From JACQCF01 sp043742785 (GTDB lineage Bacteria; Omnitrophota; Gorgyraeia; Zapsychrales; Fredricksoniimonadaceae): a DNA stretch of 52,118 nt. The notes under the pieces are model-generated. The model did no database searches, was not told the origin of the DNA, and saw nothing but the letters and a program-made list of their open reading frames with translations. The stretch is taken from NCBI GenBank assembly GCA_043742785.1, contig JAYTXU010000024.1, positions 1 through 52,118 of the forward strand, read 5' to 3'. Below, one piece after another: positions 16,802 to 24,551 of this stretch. Each line of letters opens with the position of its first letter. Position 1 is the first letter of the stretch. Both the position numbers and the translations under genes were made by a program.

Positions 16802-16811
16802 ATGCTATAAT
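16784..16811 (+). promoter_or_regulatory. Candidate promoter for PHP phosphatase gene, near-leaderless
   Basis: TGGACT (16784-16789) and a perfect TATAAT (16806-16811) are 16 bases apart. The ATG of the downstream gene is at 16820, only eight bases after the -10 box, so transcription would begin at or just before the start codon. No Shine-Dalgarno is present in the gap, which fits a leaderless mRNA. Confidence 0.5.
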
Positions 16812-16819
16812 CCCATCTT

Positions 16820-17626
16820 ATGATTTATTCTGATTATCACATGCATACACCTCTTTGCGGTCATGCCGTAGGAACTCCTGAAGAATACGTTAAACAAGGC
16901 CTCAAGGTTGGCCTTAAAGAAATGGGATTCTCTGATCATGCACCCATGGTACATCAACGCATGCTAGGGATTACCATGGACTTTGATGAACTTCCCACTT
17001 ATCATCAGATGATTAAGGATGTCCAGGCACGTTATCGCTCCCAAATCCGTATTAAAATTGCCCTTGAAGCAGATTTTATCCCTGGATACGAAGCTAAAAC
17101 CAAGGAAATCGTTGAAAGCTTTCCTTATGATTACATAATTGGCTCCGTCCATTTTATCGATAACTGGGCTTTTGATGACCCTGATCCAAAGGTCAAAGAA
17201 TATTGGAAGATTCATAATGTTAATGATGTTTACCGTAAATACTATAAGCTCTTACAGCAATCCGCTAAAACAGGATTCTATCAAATCATAGGGCATCCTG
17301 ATCTACCTAAGAAATTCGGTGCTCGTCCAACCGAAGATCTAACGGATGAAATAAAAGCAACAACCAAAGTTTTTAAAGAAACCGGTGTGGCTATTGAAAT
17401 TAATACAGCAGGTTTACGCAAACCTATTGGTGAAATGTATCCAGCCCCTAACTGCCTTAAAATCTATGCTGAAGCAGGTGTTCCATTAACCTTTGGTTCT
17501 GATGCTCACAATCCTGATGATGTAGGTAAAGATTTTGACAAAGCTATTGAATTAGCTAAATGGGCTGGTTTTAAAGAATATTTAACTTTTAAACAACGTG
17601 AAGTAGAACAAAGGATTAGATTATGA
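16820..17626 (+). CDS. PHP-family histidinol-phosphatase
   Basis: A 268-residue metal-dependent phosphatase of the polymerase-and-histidinol-phosphatase (PHP) superfamily. Metal ligands are visible as H7/H9 in YHMHTPLCGH, H15, the glutamate in ALEADFIPG, the histidine in IGSVHFID, GHPDL near 155 and the late GSDAHNP. The HISJ/HisK-type length and the IGSVHF motif support histidinol-phosphate as substrate, the last but one step of histidine synthesis. No other his gene is nearby, so a different phosphomonoester substrate is possible. It starts a plus-strand group with the VOC and peroxiredoxin genes. Confidence 0.87.
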   Translation: MIYSDYHMHTPLCGHAVGTPEEYVKQGLKVGLKEMGFSDHAPMVHQRMLGITMDFDELPTYHQMIKDVQARYRSQIRIKIALEADFIPGYEAKTKEIVESFPYDYIIGSVHFIDNWAFDDPDPKVKEYWKIHNVNDVYRKYYKLLQQSAKTGFYQIIGHPDLPKKFGARPTEDLTDEIKATTKVFKETGVAIEINTAGLRKPIGEMYPAPNCLKIYAEAGVPLTFGSDAHNPDDVGKDFDKAIELAKWAGFKEYLTFKQREVEQRIRL

Positions 17627-17680
17627 TAAAAATTCAAGGTAAACGGCCCAATTGCTTCGTTATGCTGAAGGGAGATTTCA

Positions 17681-18145
17681 ATGATTAAGGTTATTGGGAT
17701 TGACCATGTAGCTTTTAATGTACGAGATTTAGATAAATCCGTTAAGTTCTATACTGACGTCATCGGTTTAAAAGTGACTGCCCGTGAACCATCCAAGCCT
17801 GGTATTGAATATTTTCTCGACTGCGGCCCGTCCTTACTTGGAATTATTCAGGCTAATGATTTAACCAATAATCACCCCTTTTCTCATGAAGGATTAGGAG
17901 CTAATCATTTCTCTTTTCGTATCCATTCCAATGACTTTGTTCCTATGATTGAGCATTTAGAAAAACATCATGTCAAAATTGAGTATGCTAAGAAACGTCC
18001 AAAAAGCTGGTCGCTCTATTTCTACGATCTAGATGATAATAAGCTCGAAGCAACTGCCTGGCCTTTAGAAGATGGCTTACCTGAACACTTACGAGTTAAA
18101 GAAATTTACGAAACAAAAACAAAATCCTGGAGAAAATATGACTAG
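17681..18145 (+). CDS. VOC-superfamily (glyoxalase-like) protein
   Basis: A 154-residue vicinal-oxygen-chelate protein. Two βαβββ halves are apparent: IDHVAFNVRDLDKSVKFYTDVIGLKV (about 6-31) and GANHFSFRIHSNDFVPMIEHLEKH (about 73-96), with FYDLDDNKLE closing the second half. Candidate metal ligands are H9, the histidine in GANHFSF and the glutamate in NKLEATAW. The family spans glyoxalase I, dioxygenases and fosfomycin-resistance proteins. The WP and charged C-terminal extension does not settle which applies. GAAGGGAG precedes the ATG. The following peroxiredoxin start overlaps its stop by eight bases. Confidence 0.8.
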   Translation: MIKVIGIDHVAFNVRDLDKSVKFYTDVIGLKVTAREPSKPGIEYFLDCGPSLLGIIQANDLTNNHPFSHEGLGANHFSFRIHSNDFVPMIEHLEKHHVKIEYAKKRPKSWSLYFYDLDDNKLEATAWPLEDGLPEHLRVKEIYETKTKSWRKYD

Positions 18146-18623
18146 TGGTGAGTACAATCGAACCATTAAAGAAGGTAAAAACGCTCCCGACTTTAAACTT
18201 CTAGCGAATAGCCGTCAAACTTTTGCGCTTAAAGACCTGAAGGGCAAAAATATCGTTCTCTTTTTTTATCCTAAGGATGACACCCCAGGCTGTACGATTG
18301 AAGCTTGCGGTTTTAGAGATAGCTATAAAGAAATTGAAAAATTAGGCGCTGTAATTCTTGGCATCAGCCCAGATAGCGTCAAATCCCATGAGAAATTCAT
18401 TAATAAATTTAGCCTTCCTTTTCCTCTTTTAGCAGACGAAGAAAAACAGATGTGCAAAGATTACGGTGTGTGGGTGGAAAAGTCCATGTATGGCAAGAAA
18501 TATATGGGTGTCGCCCGCACGACAGTCATTGTTAACAAAAACGGTAAAATCGCTAAGATCTTTGAAAAGGTCAAACCCGAAGGACACAATAAGGAGGTTA
18601 TCGAAGCATTAAAATCTCTTTAA
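18138..18623 (+). CDS. bcp: Thioredoxin-dependent peroxiredoxin, BCP/PrxQ type
   Basis: A 161-residue peroxiredoxin that reduces hydrogen and organic peroxides. The peroxidatic cysteine is C52 in DDTPGCTIEACGFRD and the resolving cysteine is C57, five residues later, the atypical 2-Cys layout of PrxQ/BCP. FFYPKD precedes it and GISPDS follows, as expected. A longer frame starts at 18072 inside the VOC gene; the ATG at 18138 has GGAG upstream and gives the usual length. Its stop codon shares bases with the stop of the convergent ogt gene (18620-18623), leaving no room for a terminator between them. Confidence 0.94.
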   Translation: MTSGEYNRTIKEGKNAPDFKLLANSRQTFALKDLKGKNIVLFFYPKDDTPGCTIEACGFRDSYKEIEKLGAVILGISPDSVKSHEKFINKFSLPFPLLADEEKQMCKDYGVWVEKSMYGKKYMGVARTTVIVNKNGKIAKIFEKVKPEGHNKEVIEALKSL

Positions 18624-19102
18624 CTATAATTTCTTTCTAAATCAAGAAGCTTTTCTTTAATAGAAACTCCACCCGCATATCCAGCAATTGAGCCATCAGA
18701 AGCAATAACCCTATGACAGGGAATAATAATACATAAAGGGTTCTTTCCATTAGCCGTCCCCACTGCTCGAACAGCTCTTGGATTATTAATCCTTTTTGCA
18801 ATATCCTTATAAGAAACAGTTTTACCAAATGGAATTTTAGACAACTCTCTCCAAACCTGTTTTTGAAAAGACGTTCCAACAAAATCTAAGGAAAGATCAA
18901 AACTCTTTCTTTTGCCAAAAAAATACTCTTCTAATTGTTTTATAGTTTTTAAAAGAATATTTTCGGCTAAATTCAAGGAATCAAGAGTTTTTACCAAACG
19001 AACCGATTGCTTACTCCAATAAACTCCCTCTAAAGATTTTTGCGAGGCAACAAGATAAAGCCTTCCTATCCTTGACTTCATTTGATATTGAATTTTATCC
19101 AT
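18620..19102 (-). CDS. ogt: Methylated-DNA-[protein]-cysteine S-methyltransferase
   Basis: A 160-residue suicidal repair enzyme that removes O6-methyl (alkyl) groups from guanine. The acceptor cysteine is C129 in the diagnostic IPCHRV motif. Upstream are FQKQVWRELSKIPFGKTVSY, then AVRAVGTANGKNP with the conserved arginine-finger helix. The C-terminal SIAGYAGG is also typical. A TTG at 19114 gives a longer frame, but the ATG at 19102 has GAGG at proper spacing. It is convergent with the peroxiredoxin gene. An Ada-type regulatory domain is absent from this protein; curiously the next gene carries Ada-like metal modules. Confidence 0.95.
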   Translation of the reverse strand: MDKIQYQMKSRIGRLYLVASQKSLEGVYWSKQSVRLVKTLDSLNLAENILLKTIKQLEEYFFGKRKSFDLSLDFVGTSFQKQVWRELSKIPFGKTVSYKDIAKRINNPRAVRAVGTANGKNPLCIIIPCHRVIASDGSIAGYAGGVSIKEKLLDLERNYS

Positions 19103-19128
19103 ATTGCCTCGCAAATTAAAATAAAACC

Positions 19129-19650
19129 TTATTTTTTGTCTAATTTATTTGCTTTTTTAGTCTTCTTTTCCATTTTTTCAACCTGTTCTTCAGCCTTTGT
19201 TTCTGCTTTTTCTTCTATTTTCTTTGCCTTTGCTTCCATTTTCTCTTCTTTCTTTTCGAGAGGGAAACACTTAGCGCAAGCTTTATACCCTGCTTTTTCA
19301 GCCTCTTCCTTGGTCGCAAAATTAGCTAAATTCTCTGCCTTCATTTTTTCAGCCATAGGACAATCCGACTTATGGAACATCATTGAATTCTTGTTACCTA
19401 CAAAAGCAGCTTTACTCATTGCTTTATCACCATGCATAGCACATTTCTTACAAAATGCATACCCAGCCTTCTCAGCTTCTTCGGAAGTCTTAAAAACAAT
19501 CTTATTTTCATCCTTCATCATCTTAACCATATGGCATTGATCTGAATGAAAAGTTTTAGAATCTTTATTTCCAACAAAATCTGCCTGAGCTAAACCTGTA
19601 AATCCTAAAACTAAAACACCTACAATTGCTGCGATTAACTTGGCTTTCAT
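19129..19650 (-). CDS. Exported protein with two Ada-like metal-binding modules
   Basis: A 173-residue protein with a signal peptide (residues 1-23, cleavage after LAQA) and two near-identical modules at about 25-70 and 83-128. Each has VGNK.S..FH.xxC, then an EEAEKAGY..C..C motif, giving H-x3-C and C-x2-C as probable zinc ligands. This layout resembles the Ada metal-binding domain and the small zinc module found at the C-terminus of secreted nucleases. The last 45 residues are Lys/Glu/Ala-rich and would form a charged coiled coil. AAGGAAAGG lies before the ATG. A metal-binding or nucleic-acid-contacting envelope role is possible; no catalytic residue is visible. Confidence 0.72.
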   Translation of the reverse strand: MKAKLIAAIVGVLVLGFTGLAQADFVGNKDSKTFHSDQCHMVKMMKDENKIVFKTSEEAEKAGYAFCKKCAMHGDKAMSKAAFVGNKNSMMFHKSDCPMAEKMKAENLANFATKEEAEKAGYKACAKCFPLEKKEEKMEAKAKKIEEKAETKAEEQVEKMEKKTKKANKLDKK

Positions 19651-19689
19651 ACTGTTTCCTTTCCTTGGGGTTTAATTACAACCGGATCT

Positions 19690-20907
19690 TTATTCTTGGG
19701 GATACCGATTTTTTATATAGTCCTCTAAGATCATAATAAACTCTTCTTTAATGCGCTCCCCTTTAAGGGTAACCATTTCTTCTCCATCTACATAAACAGG
19801 TGCGATTGGTTTCTCCGATGCGCCTGGTAAACTAATGCCAATATTTGCATGACGGCTTTCTCCTGGGCCATTAACTACGCAACCCATCACTGCAATTTTT
19901 AACTGTTCCACTCCTGGATAATCCTTTTTCCACAAAGGCATCTTCAACTTGATATGCGCATTGATATCTTGAGCTAAATATTGAAAATAATTACTGCTGG
20001 TGCGTCCACAACCTGGACAAGAAGTCACAGACGGAGAAAAATAACGGAATCCCATTGATTGTAAAATCTCTTTGCAAACTTCCACCTCTTTAGCACGACT
20101 AACATTAGGTTCTGGAGTCAAAGAAACACGAATAGTGTCGCCAATTCCCTGCTGTAAAAGAATCGCTAAAGCTGATGCTGAAGAAACAGCTCCCTTCATA
20201 TCTGCCCCAGCTTCTGTTAATCCTAAATGCAAGCTCAAATCCGTCTGGCCAGCTAATTGTTCGTAGGCCCTAACCATGTCCTGCAACACAGACATCTTAA
20301 CGCTTAAGATAATTTTTTCTTTAGACATTCCTAATTTGAGAGCGTATTCGGCTGAGCGCAGAGCACTTTGAATCATGGCATCAATCGTAACATCACGAAA
20401 ATCCTTAGGTTCCTTGAGCTTCGCATTCGTATCCATTTGTTCAGTAAGTAATTCTTGATCCAAAGATCCCCAGTTGACTCCAATACGTATGGCCTTGCCA
20501 TTATCGATAGCAATCTTCACTATCTGAGCAAAGTTATCATCATGAAACTGCCCCTTGCCCACATTGCCAGGATTAATACGATACTTATCTAAGGCCTTAG
20601 CTGCTTGTGGATTATTCCTTAAAAGAATGTGCCCATTAAAATGAAAGTCCCCAATAATGGGAGTTTGAATACCTTCCTGACGAAGAATGCTGATAACTTC
20701 AAGAGCACCCTTAGCCGCTTTATCATCATTGATGGTCCAACGAACCAGCTCGGAGCCCGCCTCAATTAATTCCTTGGTTTGAGCTAACGTTTTAGCTACA
20801 TCCGCCGTTGGTGTGTCTGTCATGGATTGAATACGAATAGGAAATTGGCTTCCTAGTTTTAGACTTCCAATCGTTACTACAGGAGTTTTTCGTCGTTGTG
20901 TTTTCAT
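19690..20907 (-). CDS. ispG: 4-hydroxy-3-methylbut-2-enyl diphosphate synthase
   Basis: A 405-residue two-domain enzyme of the MEP isoprenoid pathway. The N-terminal TIM barrel begins with the conserved IRIQSMTDTPTAD segment near 24 and includes RINPGNVG near 130. The C-terminal domain supplies the Fe-S ligands in SCPGCGRTS and in GCVVNGPGE, with the latter's glutamate as the fourth ligand. Length matches the common bacterial form without the plant insert. It is transcribed divergently from ispH, which encodes the next enzyme, and the 60-base spacer must hold both promoters. Confidence 0.97.
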   Translation of the reverse strand: MKTQRRKTPVVTIGSLKLGSQFPIRIQSMTDTPTADVAKTLAQTKELIEAGSELVRWTINDDKAAKGALEVISILRQEGIQTPIIGDFHFNGHILLRNNPQAAKALDKYRINPGNVGKGQFHDDNFAQIVKIAIDNGKAIRIGVNWGSLDQELLTEQMDTNAKLKEPKDFRDVTIDAMIQSALRSAEYALKLGMSKEKIILSVKMSVLQDMVRAYEQLAGQTDLSLHLGLTEAGADMKGAVSSASALAILLQQGIGDTIRVSLTPEPNVSRAKEVEVCKEILQSMGFRYFSPSVTSCPGCGRTSSNYFQYLAQDINAHIKLKMPLWKKDYPGVEQLKIAVMGCVVNGPGESRHANIGISLPGASEKPIAPVYVDGEEMVTLKGERIKEEFIMILEDYIKNRYPQE

Positions 20908-20935
20908 TTTACAGCTTCATAAATCGTGTTATAAT
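20907..20935 (+). promoter_or_regulatory. Candidate extended -10 promoter for ispH
   Basis: TGTTATAAT at 20927-20935 is a perfect extended -10 (TG-n-TATAAT); a weak TTTTAC lies at 20907-20912, 17 bases before the hexamer. An AAAGGAG at 20947-20953 follows but is 14 bases from the ATG at 20968, farther than usual, and no alternative in-frame start is seen closer. Confidence 0.55.
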
Positions 20936-20967
20936 TTGCTTCATTTAAAGGAGCCGTATTATATCTT

Positions 20968-21894
20968 ATGGAAATCTTTCTAGCAAGAACTCAAGGATTT
21001 TGTGCAGGCGTAGCAAGTGCTATCGATATTGTAGAACTAGCACTTAATACCTATGGCACTCCTTTATATGTTTATCATGACATTGTTCATAACACTTCAG
21101 TTGTTAATGATATGAAAAATAGAGGGGTTATTTTCGTGGAAGATTTAAATAATGTTCCTAAGAGATCACGTATTATTTTTAGCGCTCATGGAATTCCTCC
21201 TCACCTCATCCCTCAAGCAAAAGAGCGTCATTTGAAATATGTTGATGCTACTTGCCCCTTGGTAACCAAGGTTCACAAGGAAGCTGTTAAATTCTCCAGT
21301 CAAAACATTGATACGGTTCTCATCGGTCACGTTGGTCATCAAGAGCTTGTTGGCACCTCTGGCTATGTCCATCCTGATTTATTACACATTGTAGAAAATG
21401 AATCCGATGTAGAGAAACTACTTATTGATTCCAATAAAACCGTTTCCTATATCACTCAAACCACTCTTTCCGTTGATGAAACTAAAAGTATTATTGAGAA
21501 ACTAAAACATAAATTTCCTAAACTCGTAGGCCCCTTACGTTCAGACATTTGTTATGCAACTCAAAATCGTCAAGATTCCGTCAAAGAACTAGCAAAAACT
21601 TGTGATCTTATTATTATCTGCGGCTCCCCTCATAGTTCTAACAGCAATCGACTCCGTGAGACAGGTGAACATCAAGGGGTAGCTAGTATCATTGTTGATA
21701 CCTCCCATGAACTTAACCCCTCTATCTTAAAAAATAAAACTAAGATTGGTTTAAGCTCCGGAGCCTCCGTTCCTCGTTATTTAGTGGATGAAATCATTAA
21801 TAAAATAAAAGCTCATTACCCACAAACGGTGGTGCATGAATTTGATAATCCAGAAAAAAATATTGTGTTCCCAGTACTACAATTTAAAGAATAA
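20968..21894 (+). CDS. ispH: 4-hydroxy-3-methylbut-2-enyl diphosphate reductase
   Basis: A 308-residue Fe-S enzyme that makes IPP and DMAPP in the last MEP step. The three cluster cysteines are C12 (GFCAGV), the one in DATCPLV near 95 and that in DICYATQNRQ near 192. Substrate-binding features FSAHG, GHVGHQE and TQTTLS are present, and the C-terminal SGASVP closes the active site. The start at ATG 20968 gives the canonical N-terminus. A 2Fe-2S ferredoxin gene starts two bases after its stop, a likely electron donor. Confidence 0.97.
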   Translation: MEIFLARTQGFCAGVASAIDIVELALNTYGTPLYVYHDIVHNTSVVNDMKNRGVIFVEDLNNVPKRSRIIFSAHGIPPHLIPQAKERHLKYVDATCPLVTKVHKEAVKFSSQNIDTVLIGHVGHQELVGTSGYVHPDLLHIVENESDVEKLLIDSNKTVSYITQTTLSVDETKSIIEKLKHKFPKLVGPLRSDICYATQNRQDSVKELAKTCDLIIICGSPHSSNSNRLRETGEHQGVASIIVDTSHELNPSILKNKTKIGLSSGASVPRYLVDEIINKIKAHYPQTVVHEFDNPEKNIVFPVLQFKE

Positions 21895-21896
21895 TC

Positions 21897-22151
21897 ATGG
21901 CTAAATTATTTATTGAAAACATTGAATTTGAAATTCCAGATGGTCAGCTCATTGCAGAAGTCTGCGAAAATGCCGGCATTCCCTTTAGCTGCAATTCTGG
22001 TGTATGCGGTACTTGTCAGATTGATGTCTTAGAAGGCGCTGAAAACCTCAATGAACTCAACCGCGAAGAGAACGAATTAGCTATGGATCGCAATCATCGT
22101 TTAAGTTGTCAATGCAAAATCAAAAACGGAATCGTTAAGGTAACCTTCTAA
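21897..22151 (+). CDS. 2Fe-2S ferredoxin
   Basis: An 84-residue plant-type ferredoxin with a β-grasp fold. The cluster ligands are C32, C37, C40 (CNSGVCGTC) and C71, matching the C-x4-C-x2-C…C pattern. It lies 2 bases downstream of ispH, and its stop shares its last base with the start of moaE. IspG and IspH each need two electrons from a ferredoxin or flavodoxin, so supplying them is the simplest role. This is inferred from context and not proved by sequence. Confidence 0.93.
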   Translation: MAKLFIENIEFEIPDGQLIAEVCENAGIPFSCNSGVCGTCQIDVLEGAENLNELNREENELAMDRNHRLSCQCKIKNGIVKVTF

Positions 22152-22582
22152 TGTTTACTCTTCAAGAAACACCTATCGATGCGATAAGACTTAAGAATAC
22201 TAATACACATTGCTCCAACGGCGCCTTTATCAATTTCGAAGGTATCGTTAGGGCTGATGAAATTGAAAAAAACCAAGTTTCCTCTCTGTTATATATTGCC
22301 GACACCGATTCCTGTCGTCTTGAAGGTGAAAAAATTATCAAGGAAGCTTTATCCTTATTTCCAATTACAGAAGCCGTCTGTGTTCAAAGAATCGGTCAAC
22401 TCAACGTGGGAGAAACAGCCATTTGGATTGGTGTTTGGTCCTCTCATAGAGATGAAGCTTTCAAAGGGTGCCGTTATATTATTGAAGAAGTAAAAAAACG
22501 ACTGCTAATTTGGAAAAAAGAATATTTAAACAATGGATCTTCCCTTTGGGCCTATGGATCAGAAACCCCGATGATTAAATGA
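22151..22582 (+). CDS. moaE: Molybdopterin synthase large subunit-like protein
   Basis: A 143-residue MoaE-family protein. GAFINFEGIVR near 24-34, RIGQLNVGETAIWIGVWSSHRDEAF near 80-104 and EEVKKRLLIWKKEY with the catalytic lysines near 113-126 are the family hallmarks. MoaE and MoaD together insert two sulfurs into cyclic pyranopterin monophosphate. In place of the usual VIHRIG this protein has CVQRIG, replacing histidine with glutamine. No moaD is visible in the window. It is preceded by the ferredoxin and followed, with ATGA overlap, by a rhodanese that may handle sulfur. Confidence 0.85.
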   Translation: MFTLQETPIDAIRLKNTNTHCSNGAFINFEGIVRADEIEKNQVSSLLYIADTDSCRLEGEKIIKEALSLFPITEAVCVQRIGQLNVGETAIWIGVWSSHRDEAFKGCRYIIEEVKKRLLIWKKEYLNNGSSLWAYGSETPMIK

Positions 22583-22881
22583 TCGATATTGATATTCACA
22601 ACCTAAGCCAAGAAGATTTAAAGAATTACGAACTCATTGATATTCGTGAAGAAGAAGAAATTGAAGAATGGCCGCCATTACAAGAATGCCGCCATGTTCC
22701 CTTCTCCCAATTTCCTTATAATAAAGAGGAGCTTGATAAGAATAAATCATACTTACTCTTTTGTGCTAAAGGTGGACGAAGTCATTTTATGGCAGAAGCT
22801 TTAGTTAAAGAAGGTTACAAAGCCCTCTCTGTCAATGGCGGCATTGCTTCGCTCAATTCCTATTTAAAGAAACTTGTCTAA
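22579..22881 (+). CDS. Single-domain rhodanese
   Basis: A 100-residue rhodanese-homology protein. The catalytic cysteine is C62 in LLFCAKGGRS, a six-residue active loop typical of thiosulfate or persulfide sulfurtransferases. IDIREEEEIEE near 20-30 is the conserved substrate-side strand and GGI near 87 closes the fold. It overlaps moaE by four bases (ATGA), and its stop directly abuts the murB start. Sulfur relay to molybdopterin synthesis is plausible by context, but other persulfide tasks cannot be excluded. Confidence 0.92.
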   Translation: MIDIDIHNLSQEDLKNYELIDIREEEEIEEWPPLQECRHVPFSQFPYNKEELDKNKSYLLFCAKGGRSHFMAEALVKEGYKALSVNGGIASLNSYLKKLV

Positions 22882-23802
22882 ATGAAAACCATTCCCAAAG
22901 CTTTGCTTTCTCAATACACAACATTTCAGTTAGGAGGCCCCTGCCTCTTTCTTATTGAATGCCAAACACCTCTTGAACTTGAGAAATCTGTTCAATCTTT
23001 AGCCATTGAACAGACTCCTTTTATTCTGATTGGCGGAGGCTCAAATCTGGTTGTCTCCGACACTGGGATCGGTACAGCTGTCATCCGCTATTTAAGCCCA
23101 GAACCTATTATCCAACGTGAAGGCTTTGATGTGATAGTTGGGGCTGGAACAATTCTAGATGATTTAGCTCTCTTTTGTGTCCAAGAAGGTTTGGAAGGCT
23201 TAAATTATACCACAGGCATTCCTGGAACTGTGGGAGGCGCCGTTGTTGGTAATGCCGGTGCCTGGGGTAAACAAGTAGGTGACGTATTAAAATCAGCCAT
23301 TATTCTGGAAAAAAATGGCAGTTCAAAAAAAGTCAACTATAGTTATTTTGCTTTCCAATACCGTCATTCCTACTTAAAGGAAACCGATGAAATAGTCTCT
23401 GAGGTGATCTTTACCCTGAAACCTGGCGATCCTATTAGCTTAGCTAAAGAACGCGCTGAGATTCTTAAAATGCGCGCAGAAAAACATCCTGATCTTTCCA
23501 CCCAGCCGTGTGCTGGAAGCTTCTTTCGTAATCTTGAACCAACTTCTCAAGCTGAACGTCGCCAGGCTGCCGGAGGATTCTTAGAAGATGCAGGAGGAAA
23601 AGATTTAAAGATTGGTGGGGCTTACATCTTTAATAAACATGCTAATATCATCATCAAAGGCCCCAACTGCACTGCTCAAAATATTTATGATATTCATCTT
23701 AAAATGATCGATATTGTTAAACTTAAATTTAATTTACAACTCAATCGTGAAGTCCGATTCGTAGGACCTTTCAAAGATAATAAACATGAAGGATTCTGGT
23801 GA
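22882..23802 (+). CDS. murB: UDP-N-acetylenolpyruvoylglucosamine reductase
   Basis: A 306-residue FAD enzyme of peptidoglycan precursor synthesis that reduces UDP-GlcNAc-enolpyruvate to UDP-MurNAc. FAD-binding elements are LIGGGSNLVVSD near 49 and GLNYTTGIPGTVGGAVVGNA near 112. YRHSYLK near 157 supplies the tyrosine/arginine pair of the type II enzyme, and CAGSFFRN near 212 holds the catalytic serine. It starts right after the rhodanese stop (TAAATG) and is coupled to trhO by a GTGA overlap. Other mur genes are outside the window. Confidence 0.97.
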   Translation: MKTIPKALLSQYTTFQLGGPCLFLIECQTPLELEKSVQSLAIEQTPFILIGGGSNLVVSDTGIGTAVIRYLSPEPIIQREGFDVIVGAGTILDDLALFCVQEGLEGLNYTTGIPGTVGGAVVGNAGAWGKQVGDVLKSAIILEKNGSSKKVNYSYFAFQYRHSYLKETDEIVSEVIFTLKPGDPISLAKERAEILKMRAEKHPDLSTQPCAGSFFRNLEPTSQAERRQAAGGFLEDAGGKDLKIGGAYIFNKHANIIIKGPNCTAQNIYDIHLKMIDIVKLKFNLQLNREVRFVGPFKDNKHEGFW

Positions 23803-24527
23803 AAATAAAGATTGTAGCCTTTTACCATTTCTTTAAACCCAACTTTGACCTCCATTTTGCGCGCACTCTCCTGCGCCAACGTATGATTGAACAAGGAATC
23901 AAAGGAAGTATTCTGCTGGCTTTTGAGGGCATCAATAGTTCATTGGCTGGCCCTATTAAAGAAATGGATTTTTTTATCCCCTTCTTACTTGAAACTATTC
24001 ATATCACCAATCCAATTCTTAAGATTAGTTATGCCGACACAGTCCCCTTTAAACGTTCCTTAGTGAAGGTGAAACCAGAAATTGTTGCAGAACCAGGAAC
24101 TGCACCCATTCCTTTAGAAGAAATCGCTAGTGTCCCCTATCTTGCTCCTGAAGAGCTCAATCGATGGATTAAGGAAAGCAGACCCATGGTGCTTTTAGAT
24201 ACACGGAATAATTATGAATACCAAGTAGGACGCTTTAAAGACTCAATCCATTTAGATACAAAACATTTTGTTGAATTTGAGAAGAAATTAGAAAACACTC
24301 CCGAAGAATGGAAAAACACCCCCATCGTTACCTTCTGCACCGGTGGTATCCGCTGTGAAAAAGCAGCACCTCTCATGATTAAGAAAGGATTTCGTGAAGT
24401 GTATCAATTGGAAGGTGGAATTCTAAACTACTTCGAAAAGATTGGGCGAGGTTACTTCGAAGGAAACTGTTTTGTTTTTGACCAACGCGAAGCTCTTGAT
24501 GAACAGCTAAATCCTGCCCATAGCTGA
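23799..24527 (+). CDS. trhO: tRNA uridine(34) hydroxylase, rhodanese type
   Basis: A 242-residue TrhO/YceA protein. An N-terminal acylphosphatase-like domain (about 1-95; FYHFFKP, GSILLAFEGINSSLAG, FKRSLVKVKPEIV) is followed by a rhodanese domain (about 110-215) with the catalytic cysteine C180 in TFCTGGIRCEKA. TrhO hydroxylates U34 of certain tRNAs at C5 with O2, the first step to 5-methoxyuridine or cmo5U. The start is a GTG overlapping the murB stop (GTGA), with GAAGGA upstream. The usual C-terminal cysteine-rich tail is missing, so the protein ends shortly after the rhodanese fold. Confidence 0.92.
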   Translation: MKIKIVAFYHFFKPNFDLHFARTLLRQRMIEQGIKGSILLAFEGINSSLAGPIKEMDFFIPFLLETIHITNPILKISYADTVPFKRSLVKVKPEIVAEPGTAPIPLEEIASVPYLAPEELNRWIKESRPMVLLDTRNNYEYQVGRFKDSIHLDTKHFVEFEKKLENTPEEWKNTPIVTFCTGGIRCEKAAPLMIKKGFREVYQLEGGILNYFEKIGRGYFEGNCFVFDQREALDEQLNPAHS

Positions 24528-24551
24528 TAATCTCTCGAAACCTAAGTCAAC

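Noticed and set aside
16688..16819. Pterin- or folate-type riboswitch (THF motif) upstream of folE
   Set aside because: The leader has only two short palindromes and none of the conserved THF-riboswitch elements that I could recognise.
19082..19540. 152-codon plus-strand frame opposite the Ada-like protein gene
   Set aside because: Its Phe/Ser-rich repeats are the antisense reading of Lys/Glu/Ala codons in the coiled-coil tail and modules. The minus-strand protein has a signal peptide and ordered cysteine motifs.
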